Source: Massilia arenae (GTDB taxonomy: Bacteria; Pseudomonadota; Gammaproteobacteria; Burkholderiales; Burkholderiaceae_D). From it: a stretch of DNA of 64,000 nt. The notes below the pieces were generated by a model. It did no database searches. It was not told the DNA's origin and worked only from the letters and a program-made list of their open reading frames with translations. The DNA is taken from assembly GCF_008014745.1 (NCBI RefSeq), contig NZ_VPFD01000031.1:1-64000 (forward strand). The letters run 5' to 3'. A program made the translations under genes and the position numbers. Numbering within the stretch: the first letter of the stretch is position 1; each line of letters starts with the position of its first letter. Shown here piece by piece: positions 46,248 to 58,207 of this stretch.

Positions 46248-47870
46248 ATGCGCCTGAACACGCCGATCACCAATAACGAATACCAGCTGGCCGACAGCAA
46301 GACCATCGTCTCGACCACCGATTTGCAGGGCAATATCCGCTATGCGAACCCGTATTTCGTGCAGGTGAGCGGCTTCACCGAGGATGAGCTGATCGGCGCG
46401 CCGCAGAACATCCTGCGCCATCCGGACATGCCGGTGGAGGCCTTCGCCGACATGTGGCAGGCGATCCGCGCCGGGCGGCCGTGGAGCGGCATGGTCAAGA
46501 ACCGCTGCAAGAACGGCGACTATTACTGGGTGTATGCGAACGTGACGCCGGTGCTCGAGAACGGCCAGGCGGCCGGCTATATGTCGGTGCGCACCAAGCC
46601 GACCCGCGAGCAGGTACGCGAGGCGGCAACGCTGTACGCCGAATTCAAGGCCGGCAACCCGCGCGGCCTGGTATTGCGCAACGGCCGCGTCGAACACGGC
46701 GGCCTGCGCGGCCGCGTCGCGACGCTGGGACGGCTGCCGCTGCGCACCCAGGTCAACGGCGGCATGGGTCTGTTGACGCTGCTGCTGGCGGCGATCACGC
46801 TCGAATGCTGGCGCGACGGCCTGCCGGCGTGGACCTTGCTGTCGCTGGCCGCCTCGCTGGCCATGGTGCTGGGCCTGTGGGCCAGCCTGCACCGCAACGT
46901 GCTGGCGCCGCTGGCCGAGGCCTCCGGCTTCGCGCGCCGCCTTGCCGGCGGCGACCTCACCTGCCGCCTGGCGCCGCGCCGCGACGACGAGATGGGCCAG
47001 CTGGTGGCGGCCCTGCGCCAGTCGGCCGTCAACCTGTTCAGCGTGATCGGCGACGTGCGCGCCAACTTCGACGAGATCCGCCACGCCACCGGCGAAATCG
47101 CAACCGGCAACCTGGACCTGTCGAGCCGCACCGAGACGCAATCGTCAAGCCTGCAGGAGACGGCGGCCAGCATGGAGCAGCTGACCCACAACGTGGCGCA
47201 GAGCGCCGACAGCGTCAACGCGGCCAGCGACCTGGCGCGCCGCGCCGCCGCGACGGCCGGCAATGGCCAGCGCACCGTCGTCGAGGTGGTGAGCACGATG
47301 GAGGCGATCAGCGCCTCGTCGCACAAGGTGCTCGACATCGTCGGCATGATCGACGGCATCGCCTTCCAGACCAATATCCTGGCCCTGAACGCCGCCGTGG
47401 AAGCGGCGCGCGCGGGCGAACAGGGCCGCGGCTTCGCGGTGGTGGCGGGCGAAGTGCGCACGCTGGCCCAGCGCAGCGCGGTGGCGGCCAAGGAGATCAA
47501 GGCGCTGATCGACGCCTCGATCGCCAATGTCGACAACGGCAACCGCCTGAGTGTGGCGGCCGGCGCGGCGATCCAGGAAGTGGTGGGCGCGGTCGACCAG
47601 GTGACGCGCGTGATGGACGAGATCGCAGGTGCGACGCGCGAACAGTCGAGCGGCATCGGCCAGGTGAACCAGGCGGTGACGCAGCTCGACGCGATCACGC
47701 AGCAGAACGCGGCCCTGGTGGAAGAAGCCGCCGCCGCGACGGCGACCCTGGCGCGGCAGACCGACGAGGTGTCGCAGGCCTTGCAGGTGTTCCAGTTGCA
47801 GGCGGGTGCGCCGGGACGCAGCGCCCGCACGGCCGCCGGCAAACACGCCATGAAACTGGCCGCGGCGTAA
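46248..47870 (+). CDS. Aerotaxis-type chemoreceptor with PAS domain
   Basis: This 540-residue receptor has an N-terminal PAS domain (about 20-120: [46 protein letters not shown], typical of the FAD-binding Aer PAS), a hydrophobic hairpin (about 180-220), a HAMP segment and a signalling domain with [30 protein letters not shown]. It should sense redox or energy state rather than an external ligand. It has no CheR-tethering pentapeptide. Its stop is directly adjacent to that of the convergent dnaE2. Confidence 0.93.
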   Translation: MRLNTPITNNEYQLADSKTIVSTTDLQGNIRYANPYFVQVSGFTEDELIGAPQNILRHPDMPVEAFADMWQAIRAGRPWSGMVKNRCKNGDYYWVYANVTPVLENGQAAGYMSVRTKPTREQVREAATLYAEFKAGNPRGLVLRNGRVEHGGLRGRVATLGRLPLRTQVNGGMGLLTLLLAAITLECWRDGLPAWTLLSLAASLAMVLGLWASLHRNVLAPLAEASGFARRLAGGDLTCRLAPRRDDEMGQLVAALRQSAVNLFSVIGDVRANFDEIRHATGEIATGNLDLSSRTETQSSSLQETAASMEQLTHNVAQSADSVNAASDLARRAAATAGNGQRTVVEVVSTMEAISASSHKVLDIVGMIDGIAFQTNILALNAAVEAARAGEQGRGFAVVAGEVRTLAQRSAVAAKEIKALIDASIANVDNGNRLSVAAGAAIQEVVGAVDQVTRVMDEIAGATREQSSGIGQVNQAVTQLDAITQQNAALVEEAAAATATLARQTDEVSQALQVFQLQAGAPGRSARTAAGKHAMKLAAA

Positions 47871-51071
<3,201 letters not shown>

Positions 51072-51094
51072 GCTGGGGGCTGTTAAACAGCTAA

Positions 51095-51114
51095 TACTGT
51101 ATAAAAACACAGTA
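51095..51114 (-). promoter_or_regulatory. LexA (SOS) box of dnaE2
   Basis: TACTGT-ATAAAAAC-ACAGTA has perfect consensus arms CTGT-N8-ACAG extended by TA on both sides. It lies 23 bases upstream of the chosen dnaE2 start in the gap 51072-51198. Confidence 0.9.
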
Positions 51115-51198
51115 TAACCGAGCTCACTACGCCAGCGACTCAAATGTGGCGTTGAACGCGTGGGCGGCGAAGCCTCCCACCCTACCAGCATCGACTAT

Positions 51199-53340
51199 TC
51201 AGGCATGGGTGGGAAAGGGGCGCGGCATAGGGCCGAGGGACGAGCTGGAAGGATCTTGTGCCGCCATCCGCGCGCGCAGGCTGGACACGCCACCACCGTG
51301 TGCACGGCGCATGATCGGCTGATCGACGCCGATCATGCGCTCATACGCCAGCATCAACGCCGTGCCGCCCGTGGAATTGACGTAGTCGAGCATATCCATC
51401 GTGGTCTCGTAAGCCCAGTCGGAGAAGCTCTCACCCGCCTCGGCCCCTGCCGTCGCACCGGCACTCGTGACGCCGCCCTGCACTTTCGTCAGGATCGTGA
51501 CGATGGCCCACGAAATCCCCATCCATCCAGTCGTCGCAAGCGTCATGCGCAGCACCGGCATGAGGATGCCCGCCTCGTGGATCGCCTTGAGCACGCCGAG
51601 CAAGGCGCTCGCCGGCATCGCGCGGTTGCAGTCAATGGTCGCGATCAGGATCGCGATCTTGTTCATCACTGCCGGATAACGCCGCAGAAAGCGGTACAAG
51701 GCGAGACCGATCTGCTGCTCGTCGCCGAGCAGCCGCCCAAGGCCGGCCGCCAGAAAGCAGCCGCCAGTGAGCTTCCACACCACTTTCACCAGCTTCATAT
51801 CGACCGGTCCGTCCAGCATCGTCGCGCTGGCGAAGGCTTGCAAATGGCTGGCATTGCCGGCCCGCGTGGGGTTCAGCAGCAAGTTGAAGCAGGTGGAAAA
51901 ATTGGTGTCGTAGCTGCCGTCCACCGCGATGGCGCCGCTTGCGGTCACCGCAATGAACGGCGCTCCCGCGCCACCGACGACGCCGATATTGATGGCGCCA
52001 TTGGCCTGGAGCGATGCCATCAACTGGATTGCATCCTGCGCGCTGCCGCCGGCGCGCAAGATGCCGTCGCTATCCGCGCTCAGGTAGCTGCCGTCACGGC
52101 ATTGCAGGGCGATGGCGGGCGCATCCTGGGCCTCGGGTACGCCGATGGTGAACACCTCGGCCGCGTCGCTCGATGTCCCGAGCGCCGTGATCTGGCCGTC
52201 GGCAGCGATCGACCAGTAACCGCCTGCCGCGGTCTGGAGCTTGATCTCGTCGCCGGCGGCGAGCGCTCCGGCCAGCGAGACGAAGTTTCTGTCGGAGGTA
52301 AACGTTGGCTCGGGCTGGGTGATCGAGACCGACGTATCTTCAGGCACGTTGACGCTCGATACCCCCGCCACGCCCCAGCTGTAGACCATCGAGAACGACT
52401 TGACGGCGGCTGGCCAGGTGTCGCCGAAGGTCAGGCTGTCGGCCGTGAACGACAGGCTTCCATTCTCCACCAGCGCTGCGACCTTTTCCGTGACGTCGAC
52501 CGGTCCGTAGGCGGCGGCGATGATGTTCAGGGCGCGCGGGTCGAGCGACGCTTGCCCGGTGGGAGCGGCCGGGTCGTAGTCGATGTGCAGGGTCTGGTTC
52601 TCGGTCGTCGCGGCCATTTGCGGCTTGCGGTCGGCGTACTGGTAGACCACGTGCAGGGTCTTGCGCATCGCCGGCCAGCCATCGCCGAATACGCTGCTGG
52701 ATGCGGCGACGGACAGCCTGCGCCGGCTCACGCTGGCGCGGACGATGTCGGTGACGTCCTTCAAACCATAGAAGGCGCTCAGGATGTGCAGCGGCGGACG
52801 GTAGCTGAGCGCATAGGGATTGCCTTCGACGACGATGTCGATGAATGGAATCTGGCCGCAATAGCTGGCCACGATGACGAAGGTGTTGCGCTTGCCGTTG
52901 CCGTCTTCGCCGAGCGTGGCGCTGTCGGCGACCAGGGACAAGGTTCCAGCCGAGTGGTCGGCCAGGTTGCGTACCGTCGCACTCACGTCGGAGCAGCCGA
53001 AGCTGGCGCCCCACACGGTCAGTACCGGCTGGGCGGCGTTGTCTTGCGGCGCTGGAGCAGGAGCCCGGATAGATTGCTCGAACTGCTGGGCGCCGATGTT
53101 CAGCGTCTGGCCTTCCGAAGCAGTAGCCACGAACGTCGGGCCGCCGTCATAGCGATAGACGACGGTCAGCGTCTTTTCGTGACCAACCCAGGTGTCGCCG
53201 AACGTCTGGTTACTTGCCAAAACAGACAGGGTCTCTGGAAAAGCCTGACGGTTGACTTGCTTGATGACCTGCGCGGTGACCTGCTTGAGTCCATAAGCCG
53301 CGCCAACAATCTGCAGAACGCCTGTGCTTTGGGTAGCCAT
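51199..53340 (-). CDS. Four-repeat beta protein with a beta-trefoil-like and a helical domain, unknown function
   Basis: This 713-residue protein has no signal peptide. Four tandem units (about residues 8-83, 107-181, 185-255, 271-343) share the pattern A-x-Y/F-G-x-x-D-V-T/S, then LS-x-x-A-x-x-x-x-F/L-G-D/E, then K/R-T-F/L-x-V-VY. They faintly recall the C-terminal domain of DnaJC11-like proteins. A fascin- or beta-trefoil-like segment (about 352-488) and a helical region with amphipathic and hydrophobic stretches (about 505-620) follow. A perfect sigma-54 promoter drives it (53441-53456). Neighbours are a Ser/Thr kinase and a sigma-54 activator. Activity is unknown; a secreted or membrane-acting effector is a guess. 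Confidence 0.75.
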   Translation of the reverse strand: MATQSTGVLQIVGAAYGLKQVTAQVIKQVNRQAFPETLSVLASNQTFGDTWVGHEKTLTVVYRYDGGPTFVATASEGQTLNIGAQQFEQSIRAPAPAPQDNAAQPVLTVWGASFGCSDVSATVRNLADHSAGTLSLVADSATLGEDGNGKRNTFVIVASYCGQIPFIDIVVEGNPYALSYRPPLHILSAFYGLKDVTDIVRASVSRRRLSVAASSSVFGDGWPAMRKTLHVVYQYADRKPQMAATTENQTLHIDYDPAAPTGQASLDPRALNIIAAAYGPVDVTEKVAALVENGSLSFTADSLTFGDTWPAAVKSFSMVYSWGVAGVSSVNVPEDTSVSITQPEPTFTSDRNFVSLAGALAAGDEIKLQTAAGGYWSIAADGQITALGTSSDAAEVFTIGVPEAQDAPAIALQCRDGSYLSADSDGILRAGGSAQDAIQLMASLQANGAINIGVVGGAGAPFIAVTASGAIAVDGSYDTNFSTCFNLLLNPTRAGNASHLQAFASATMLDGPVDMKLVKVVWKLTGGCFLAAGLGRLLGDEQQIGLALYRFLRRYPAVMNKIAILIATIDCNRAMPASALLGVLKAIHEAGILMPVLRMTLATTGWMGISWAIVTILTKVQGGVTSAGATAGAEAGESFSDWAYETTMDMLDYVNSTGGTALMLAYERMIGVDQPIMRRAHGGGVSSLRARMAAQDPSSSSLGPMPRPFPTHA

Positions 53341-53440
53341 ACTTGAATCTTCTTTCCGGAATGAATAACATGCTTTGCGACAATTGCGATGGCAGGCGCG
53401 ACGATCTTCGTTACGTCTTCCCTCGTGGTACGCAATAGTT

Positions 53441-53456
53441 TGCAAGCTCCGTGCCA
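53441..53456 (-). promoter_or_regulatory. Sigma-54 promoter of the four-repeat protein gene
   Basis: Read on the minus strand: TGGCAC-GGAGC-TTGCA, an exact -24/-12 match with 10 bases between GG and GC. Transcription would start near 53430, about 90 bases before the start codon at 53340. Confidence 0.85.
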
Positions 53457-53519
53457 CCCTGAAACATGGCGTCAAAGCAACAAAATCAAGGATTTAGTCG
53501 ACTATTTATGCCTGTTGGG

Positions 53520-53563
53520 TGTAAAACAACGGGTGTTTTTACATGTCAACGAGTAAGTTGACA
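53520..53563. promoter_or_regulatory. Two inverted repeats, probable activator-binding sites
   Basis: TGTAAAACA (53520-53528) pairs with TGTTTTTACA (53534-53543) with a one-base bulge; TGTCAAC (53544-53550) pairs exactly with GTTGACA (53557-53563). They lie 64-107 bases upstream of the -24 element, a usual enhancer distance. The rest of the 317-base divergent gap 53341-53657 shows no ORF. Confidence 0.6.
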
Positions 53564-53657
53564 CGCTGGTTGCCTGAATCGAAGTTAAGAATGTGTATTC
53601 GGCAAGTTTCTTTTCCTGTAGTATTTACGGCGCCTGCGCCGACCAAACGAGCCGCAA

Positions 53658-55829
53658 ATGACTTCATCGCCTGACCTGATTGCCACTCCCAGTAACGAGC
53701 GATATCGCCTCGGTAAGCTGCTTGGCAATGGCGGTTTCGGCGACGTGCATGAGGCGTGGGATCCGGCGCTGCAGCGCACCGTTGCCATCAAGCGCCTGAA
53801 GCCTGACCTGGTGCGCGACCAGCCGGATAATCTGCTGCAAGAGGCGCGCCTGGCGGCATCGCTGCGGCATCCTGCCTTCATCCAGATTTACGCACTCGAA
53901 GACGACGGCCATAGCAAGTCGATCGTGATGGAGCTGGTTGGAGGGCAAACCCTGCATCAGCTGCTGTCCACGACCAAGCTGTCGCGGGATCAGATACTCG
54001 ATATCGTTTGCCAGTTGGCGGATGCGATGGCGCAGGCACATGCTGCGGGCTTGATTCATGGTGACTTGAAGCCGGCTAATCTGATGATCGAGCCGTCGGG
54101 ACAGTTGCGCATCATGGACTTTGGACTGGCGCGCAAGATTGATCCGCTGGCGACCGAGTCGGGGGATGTGCTGCAGACCCAAGGCACTATCGCTTACCTA
54201 GCGCCGGAAATTCTGAATGGTAAGCATCCGAGCACGCTCAGCGATATCTATGCTGTCGGCGTAATGATGTACGAGATGATGCGTGGAGAACGGCCATTCG
54301 CACATTTACATGGGTTGGCTTTGGCTGCCGCCCAAGTGCAATCATCCTGTGCTCAGTGGAACTTTTCAGCGGATGACGAACAAGATATGGTAACGCTGGT
54401 ACGCGCAATGTGCGCGCCAGACCCTACTATGCGCATACCAACAATGCAGTCCCTCAAAGACGCTGCGCAGAAGATGGGTGAGCTTGGATCGACAGCGCCC
54501 ACCTCACACACGCTGTCCTCATTCCCGTCGATTCCAGTGATGTCTCGCCGTGCTTGGCACAGGTTCTTATCCTACGCCGCGGGAGGATTGTTACTACTAT
54601 GCGGCACAGTGTATCTGTCTAAATCCGTGGGCTTGCCTCACCAGTGGTCACCTCCAATCTCCGATGCTGCGCGAATGTCAAATGGCATAGCTGCATTACG
54701 TCATTTTGATCGGGATGGCAGCCTAGATAGCTCTATCGAAAACTTTGGTGCCATATTAGAAAAAAATCCGAGGCACGCAGCTGCAGCTGCCGGCATGGCG
54801 CTGGCTTATACTTTGCGCTATGCAGGTGATCGCAGCGACGCAAGCTGGTTACAACGAGCTGATGCTAGTGCTCAAGCAGCGCTAGAACTGGATGACCAAT
54901 TATCACTCGGCTATGCCGCAAAATCTTTTGTACGTTATCAGCAGGGAAAGGATGACGAAAGCCTGCGGTTTGCAGAGCGAGCCCTGCAACTAGATCCATC
55001 AAACCTATTTGCGCTCAATACAAAAAATGGGGCTCTGATGTACCTGCAACGCTATCAAGAGGCTGAACGCAGCATCGTAGTCGCACGTGAAGCCCACCCG
55101 ACAGAACGTTTATTCATCGACCAATTGGGCGAACTGCGTTTCCGCCAAGGAGATTACGCCAGTGCTGAAAAGATTTTTAGAAAAAGTATCCAACTTGAGC
55201 CAGACGCAGTATATGCCTACGCAAATCTGAGCGCTGTGCTACAGAAGCAAGGAAGAGACGATGAGGCATTAGAGGTACTACAACAAGGACTGCAGGTCCG
55301 CCCTAGCGGAGTACTTTACACAAACCTCGGAAATGCCCTGTTTAACCGGGGTGACTATATTGCATCCGCTAGGGCATTCGAGCATGCTGTTTCCGCCACG
55401 AAGGGCAACAGCATCGCACATCTCAGATGGGCAAATCTGGCCGACACTCTACGCTGGATCCCAGGTCGCGAACGAGATTCTCAACAAGCCTATCGAAACG
55501 CAGCGGCCCTTACAAAATCACTGCTCGAGCGCGCGCCAAACGATACTACATTAATTTCCCGTATGGGTTTGTATAGCGCTAAGCTTGGCGATAAAATGAC
55601 CGCCGCGCAACTTAGCCAGCGAGCCGTAGCTGCCAGTCCTTCCAATCCGGATATCCGCTTCCGGGCTGCCGTTGCCTATGAAATCACAGGTCAACGCAAG
55701 GCTGCGTTAGCCGAACTGACCAAAGCACAGCAGCTTGGTTATCCTACTAAACTAATCGGTACCGAACCCGATTTATTGGCGCTGCGGGGCGATCCGCGGT
55801 TTGATTTACTTCGTATGGAAAGGGAATGA
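53658..55829 (+). CDS. Membrane Ser/Thr protein kinase with TPR domain
   Basis: This 723-residue protein has a Hanks-type kinase domain (about 15-275), one membrane helix (about 303-320) and an outward TPR array (about 340-700, e.g. AEKIFRKSIQLEPDAVYAYANLSAVLQKQGRDDEALEVLQQ). Kinase motifs are intact: GNGGFGDV, Lys45 in VAIKRL, catalytic Asp136 in HGDLKPANL, DFG 154-156 and the APE-like LAPEIL. HRD is HGD, as in kinases not regulated by activation-loop phosphorylation. The 3' two-thirds is visibly AT-richer. Coupled by ATGA overlap to the next gene; divergent from the repeat-protein gene. Confidence 0.92.
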   Translation: MTSSPDLIATPSNERYRLGKLLGNGGFGDVHEAWDPALQRTVAIKRLKPDLVRDQPDNLLQEARLAASLRHPAFIQIYALEDDGHSKSIVMELVGGQTLHQLLSTTKLSRDQILDIVCQLADAMAQAHAAGLIHGDLKPANLMIEPSGQLRIMDFGLARKIDPLATESGDVLQTQGTIAYLAPEILNGKHPSTLSDIYAVGVMMYEMMRGERPFAHLHGLALAAAQVQSSCAQWNFSADDEQDMVTLVRAMCAPDPTMRIPTMQSLKDAAQKMGELGSTAPTSHTLSSFPSIPVMSRRAWHRFLSYAAGGLLLLCGTVYLSKSVGLPHQWSPPISDAARMSNGIAALRHFDRDGSLDSSIENFGAILEKNPRHAAAAAGMALAYTLRYAGDRSDASWLQRADASAQAALELDDQLSLGYAAKSFVRYQQGKDDESLRFAERALQLDPSNLFALNTKNGALMYLQRYQEAERSIVVAREAHPTERLFIDQLGELRFRQGDYASAEKIFRKSIQLEPDAVYAYANLSAVLQKQGRDDEALEVLQQGLQVRPSGVLYTNLGNALFNRGDYIASARAFEHAVSATKGNSIAHLRWANLADTLRWIPGRERDSQQAYRNAAALTKSLLERAPNDTTLISRMGLYSAKLGDKMTAAQLSQRAVAASPSNPDIRFRAAVAYEITGQRKAALAELTKAQQLGYPTKLIGTEPDLLALRGDPRFDLLRMERE

Positions 55830-56416
55830 TGACACAACCTTTAATGACATTGACAGCACGCCTTGACGTTAACCAAGTAGACGACGGCGTTAATTGGGTA
55901 TTCACCGATCTTGACTTAGCCGGAAATTCCGATCACAACTCGAAAGAAGTTCAATGGAACCGAGATATTGATTTCTCGGCTGGCCAACAGTTTCGGATCG
56001 CAATTGTCGCGAGCGATAAAGAAAAAACCGGATTCGAATCGCTCGAAGTAGTCGACTGCTGCATAATTACTCGCCCTCAAATTCTTTGCTGCGGGCAAGA
56101 TATACGTACGTATTATGCTCCTCCATCTATCTTTATTGGCAAAGACGGCGAGCAACTTGGCGCTCTATACCAGATTGATCCATCAGCATTTTCAGTGCAT
56201 AGCACAGGTATAGATCCCAAGAAAGGCCGACAAATTACGTTGCTGTGGAACGATCAATTGACCGTTGGCCAATACAATGGCTTTTGGGAACTGTCTTTTT
56301 ACCTTACGGTTCGCATCAAACGCACTGGTGAAGAAACGCAGCAGCTGAGGGTTTTCTATTTCGATCCAGAAACGGAAGTCGGAAACGGGACAAACCCTCC
56401 AAGAGCTCCAATTTAA
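55826..56416 (+). CDS. Small beta-rich hypothetical protein coupled to the kinase
   Basis: A 196-residue protein without signal or membrane helix. It is mostly predicted beta (LTLLWNDQLTVGQYNGFWELSFYLTVRIKR) and has two CC pairs (78-79 and 88-89) around a short segment. Codons are AT-rich (many ATT, GAA, AAA) compared with the region outside the cluster, which suggests horizontal origin with the kinase 3' part. I do not recognise a family. It overlaps the kinase stop by 4 bases and converges on the sigma-54 activator gene with 4 bases of overlap. Confidence 0.75.
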   Translation: MMTQPLMTLTARLDVNQVDDGVNWVFTDLDLAGNSDHNSKEVQWNRDIDFSAGQQFRIAIVASDKEKTGFESLEVVDCCIITRPQILCCGQDIRTYYAPPSIFIGKDGEQLGALYQIDPSAFSVHSTGIDPKKGRQITLLWNDQLTVGQYNGFWELSFYLTVRIKRTGEETQQLRVFYFDPETEVGNGTNPPRAPI

Positions 56417-57978
56417 ATTTCATACTCGGAATCCAAATTTAAGAACCCGATATGTCGTCTTAATGCCTCTGCCGGTGTCATCAGGTGCGAGGCACACCGC
56501 TGGAGATCGCCCTTACAAGCCGTCCAGGCCGCACGAATTTCGTCCTCCGATATATTCGAAGGAAAACGGATCCGCGGGTGAGCCTCCAGCAATTTATAAA
56601 CCGTAGGCCGCGAAACCCCCAACGCCTTGGAAGCCGCCAGGATCTGCCACTGACTTTTCTCCATCGCCTCCACGAGATCGTCATCGCTCAACTCCGACAC
56701 CTTGCGCCGCGCCGGTCGCGAAGCAGAAGCAGAAGCAGAAGCAGAAGCAGACGAAGAAGCCACAGTAGCATTAGGAAGAGCAACTACCTCCGCCACAACA
56801 GGCACCACCACCGCCTGCTCCAACACCGGCACATTCCCCGCCTGCAAATCCAGCGCCACCCTCCGCATCGCATGCCCCAACTGCCGCACATTCCCCGGCC
56901 AGTCCCCATTAAACACTTGACTCAGCAACTCAAATGGCAGATTCCACCCATCCCCCGGCGCCTCGGCCTCCAGAAAATGCCGCATCAACACGCCCATATC
57001 CTCACGCCGCTCACGTAACGCCGGCACCCGAATCACAAACGCCTCAAGACGCCGCCGCAAAGCCTGGTTAAACCCACCCTCCCCCAGATCTTGATCGGTC
57101 GCCGCGACGATCCGCGCATTCGACCTCGCATCCGCGCCCGCCCCAAGCGGCCGATATTCGCCACTCTCCAGCACGCGCAACAGCATGGCCTGCACAGACG
57201 CCGGCGTATCCCCGACCTCGTCCAGGAACAAGGTCCCATCCTCGGCCTCGGCAAACCACCCGCGCCGACCACTGGTCGCGCCGGTGTACGCCCCCTTGAC
57301 CGCGCCGAACAGCTCGGCCGCCGCCAGCGACTCACTCAAGGTCGCCATATTGATCGCAACAAACCGCCCGTTCCGACGCCCACTGAGCGCATGAATCGCC
57401 TGCGCCGCCACTTCCTTGCCGCTGCCGGTCTCGCCCAGCAACAGCACCGGCATGCTGGTCCCCGCCACCTGCGCTATCGCCTCGCGCATCTTGATCGCGC
57501 CATCGCCCACGCCGATCAAGCCAGGCACGTTCACCGCGCGCGGCAGGCTGCGCATCAAATGCAGGCACACGAAGATCTGGCTCCCGAGCCCGATCACGAT
57601 GCCGCGCTCGAGCTCACTCGCCGTGAAGCGATCGGTCCCGTTCGACGGCCGCCCATTGAGCTCCAGCCCCATCTTGCCGCGCACGTGATCGATCTGGATA
57701 CCGCCCTCGGCGACGAAGCGGATATGCACCGGCTCGCGCGTGATCGACCGCTCGCCCAACGGCGTGCCTTCATGCCCCGCGCCCGGACGTACGGAAAGCG
57801 GCGCAAACAGCGGCGCAAACCGGTTCAGCGCGATCGCACCGCCCGCGGCTGGGCCTAGCATCTGCTCGCCGATGCGTTCGCGCTGCGGGTGCCACAGAAC
57901 CGTGATGCCGAGCACCGGCGCCGAGGCGAAGTCCTCGGCCATCCCATAGCTGGTCAGTGTCGCGTCGGGATCGCTCAC
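56413..57978 (-). CDS. FHA-domain sigma-54-dependent transcriptional activator
   Basis: This activator has an N-terminal FHA-like domain (about 30-140; FHA domains bind phosphothreonine), an AAA+ domain with Walker A LLGETGSGKE, the sigma-54-contacting GAYTGA (GAFTGA-type), Walker B GTLFLDEVGD and the arginine-finger region RRRLEAFVIRVPALRERREDM, then a Ser/Ala linker coded by a hexanucleotide repeat and a Fis-type HTH (ILAASKALGVSRPTVYKLLE) plus about 45 further residues. The GTG at 57978 (521 residues) is preferred; the ATG at 58128 lies in upstream regulatory sequence. It presumably receives a signal from the neighbouring kinase. Confidence 0.88.
   Translation of the reverse strand: MSDPDATLTSYGMAEDFASAPVLGITVLWHPQRERIGEQMLGPAAGGAIALNRFAPLFAPLSVRPGAGHEGTPLGERSITREPVHIRFVAEGGIQIDHVRGKMGLELNGRPSNGTDRFTASELERGIVIGLGSQIFVCLHLMRSLPRAVNVPGLIGVGDGAIKMREAIAQVAGTSMPVLLLGETGSGKEVAAQAIHALSGRRNGRFVAINMATLSESLAAAELFGAVKGAYTGATSGRRGWFAEAEDGTLFLDEVGDTPASVQAMLLRVLESGEYRPLGAGADARSNARIVAATDQDLGEGGFNQALRRRLEAFVIRVPALRERREDMGVLMRHFLEAEAPGDGWNLPFELLSQVFNGDWPGNVRQLGHAMRRVALDLQAGNVPVLEQAVVVPVVAEVVALPNATVASSSASASASASASRPARRKVSELSDDDLVEAMEKSQWQILAASKALGVSRPTVYKLLEAHPRIRFPSNISEDEIRAAWTACKGDLQRCASHLMTPAEALRRHIGFLNLDSEYEI
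56721..56750. repeat. Hexanucleotide tandem repeat in the activator gene
   Basis: AAGCAG occurs five times in a row. On the coding strand it writes alternating Ser and Ala in the linker between the AAA+ domain and the HTH. Copy-number change would lengthen the linker without a frameshift. Confidence 0.85.
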
Positions 57979-58118
57979 GCTTGTCCGCTCACGAAGTTGG
58001 CGCCGAGGGCATCGAGATTTTCCTGAAACATGGGCAAAGTAGGCACAATCCGCTTGATGAAAAATATACACAAATTCTAACCGATTGGAACGGCCTGGCG
58101 ACCTCTCCCGACCCTGCA

Positions 58119-58134
58119 AAATTGTCATGATTTG
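58119..58134 (+). promoter_or_regulatory. Repeated 16-bp motif upstream of the PhzF-like gene
   Basis: AAATTGTCATGATTTG recurs with one change at 59006-59021 upstream of the TonB-dependent receptor. It lies 74 bases before the PhzF-like start. Confidence 0.5.
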
Positions 58135-58207
58135 GTCAGCGCGAGCAGCCGATTCAATCTATGATCCATCCGACCCTGCTCACCGCGCCAGACCAGAAGG
58201 AAAACCC

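Noticed and set aside
51072-51191. N-terminal extension of dnaE2 to an ATG at 51191
   Set aside because: It runs through a perfect LexA box, which must lie upstream of the transcribed gene, and the added residues have no homology to DnaE2.
53341-58128. Type VI secretion regulatory module (PpkA/FHA)
   Set aside because: A kinase and an FHA protein occur together, but no T6SS structural gene (tss, hcp, vgrG) is present.
58119-58128. ATG at 58128 as start of the FHA activator
   Set aside because: It would add 50 unlikely residues and the codon falls within a repeated regulatory motif; the GTG at 57978 begins directly before the FHA-type region.
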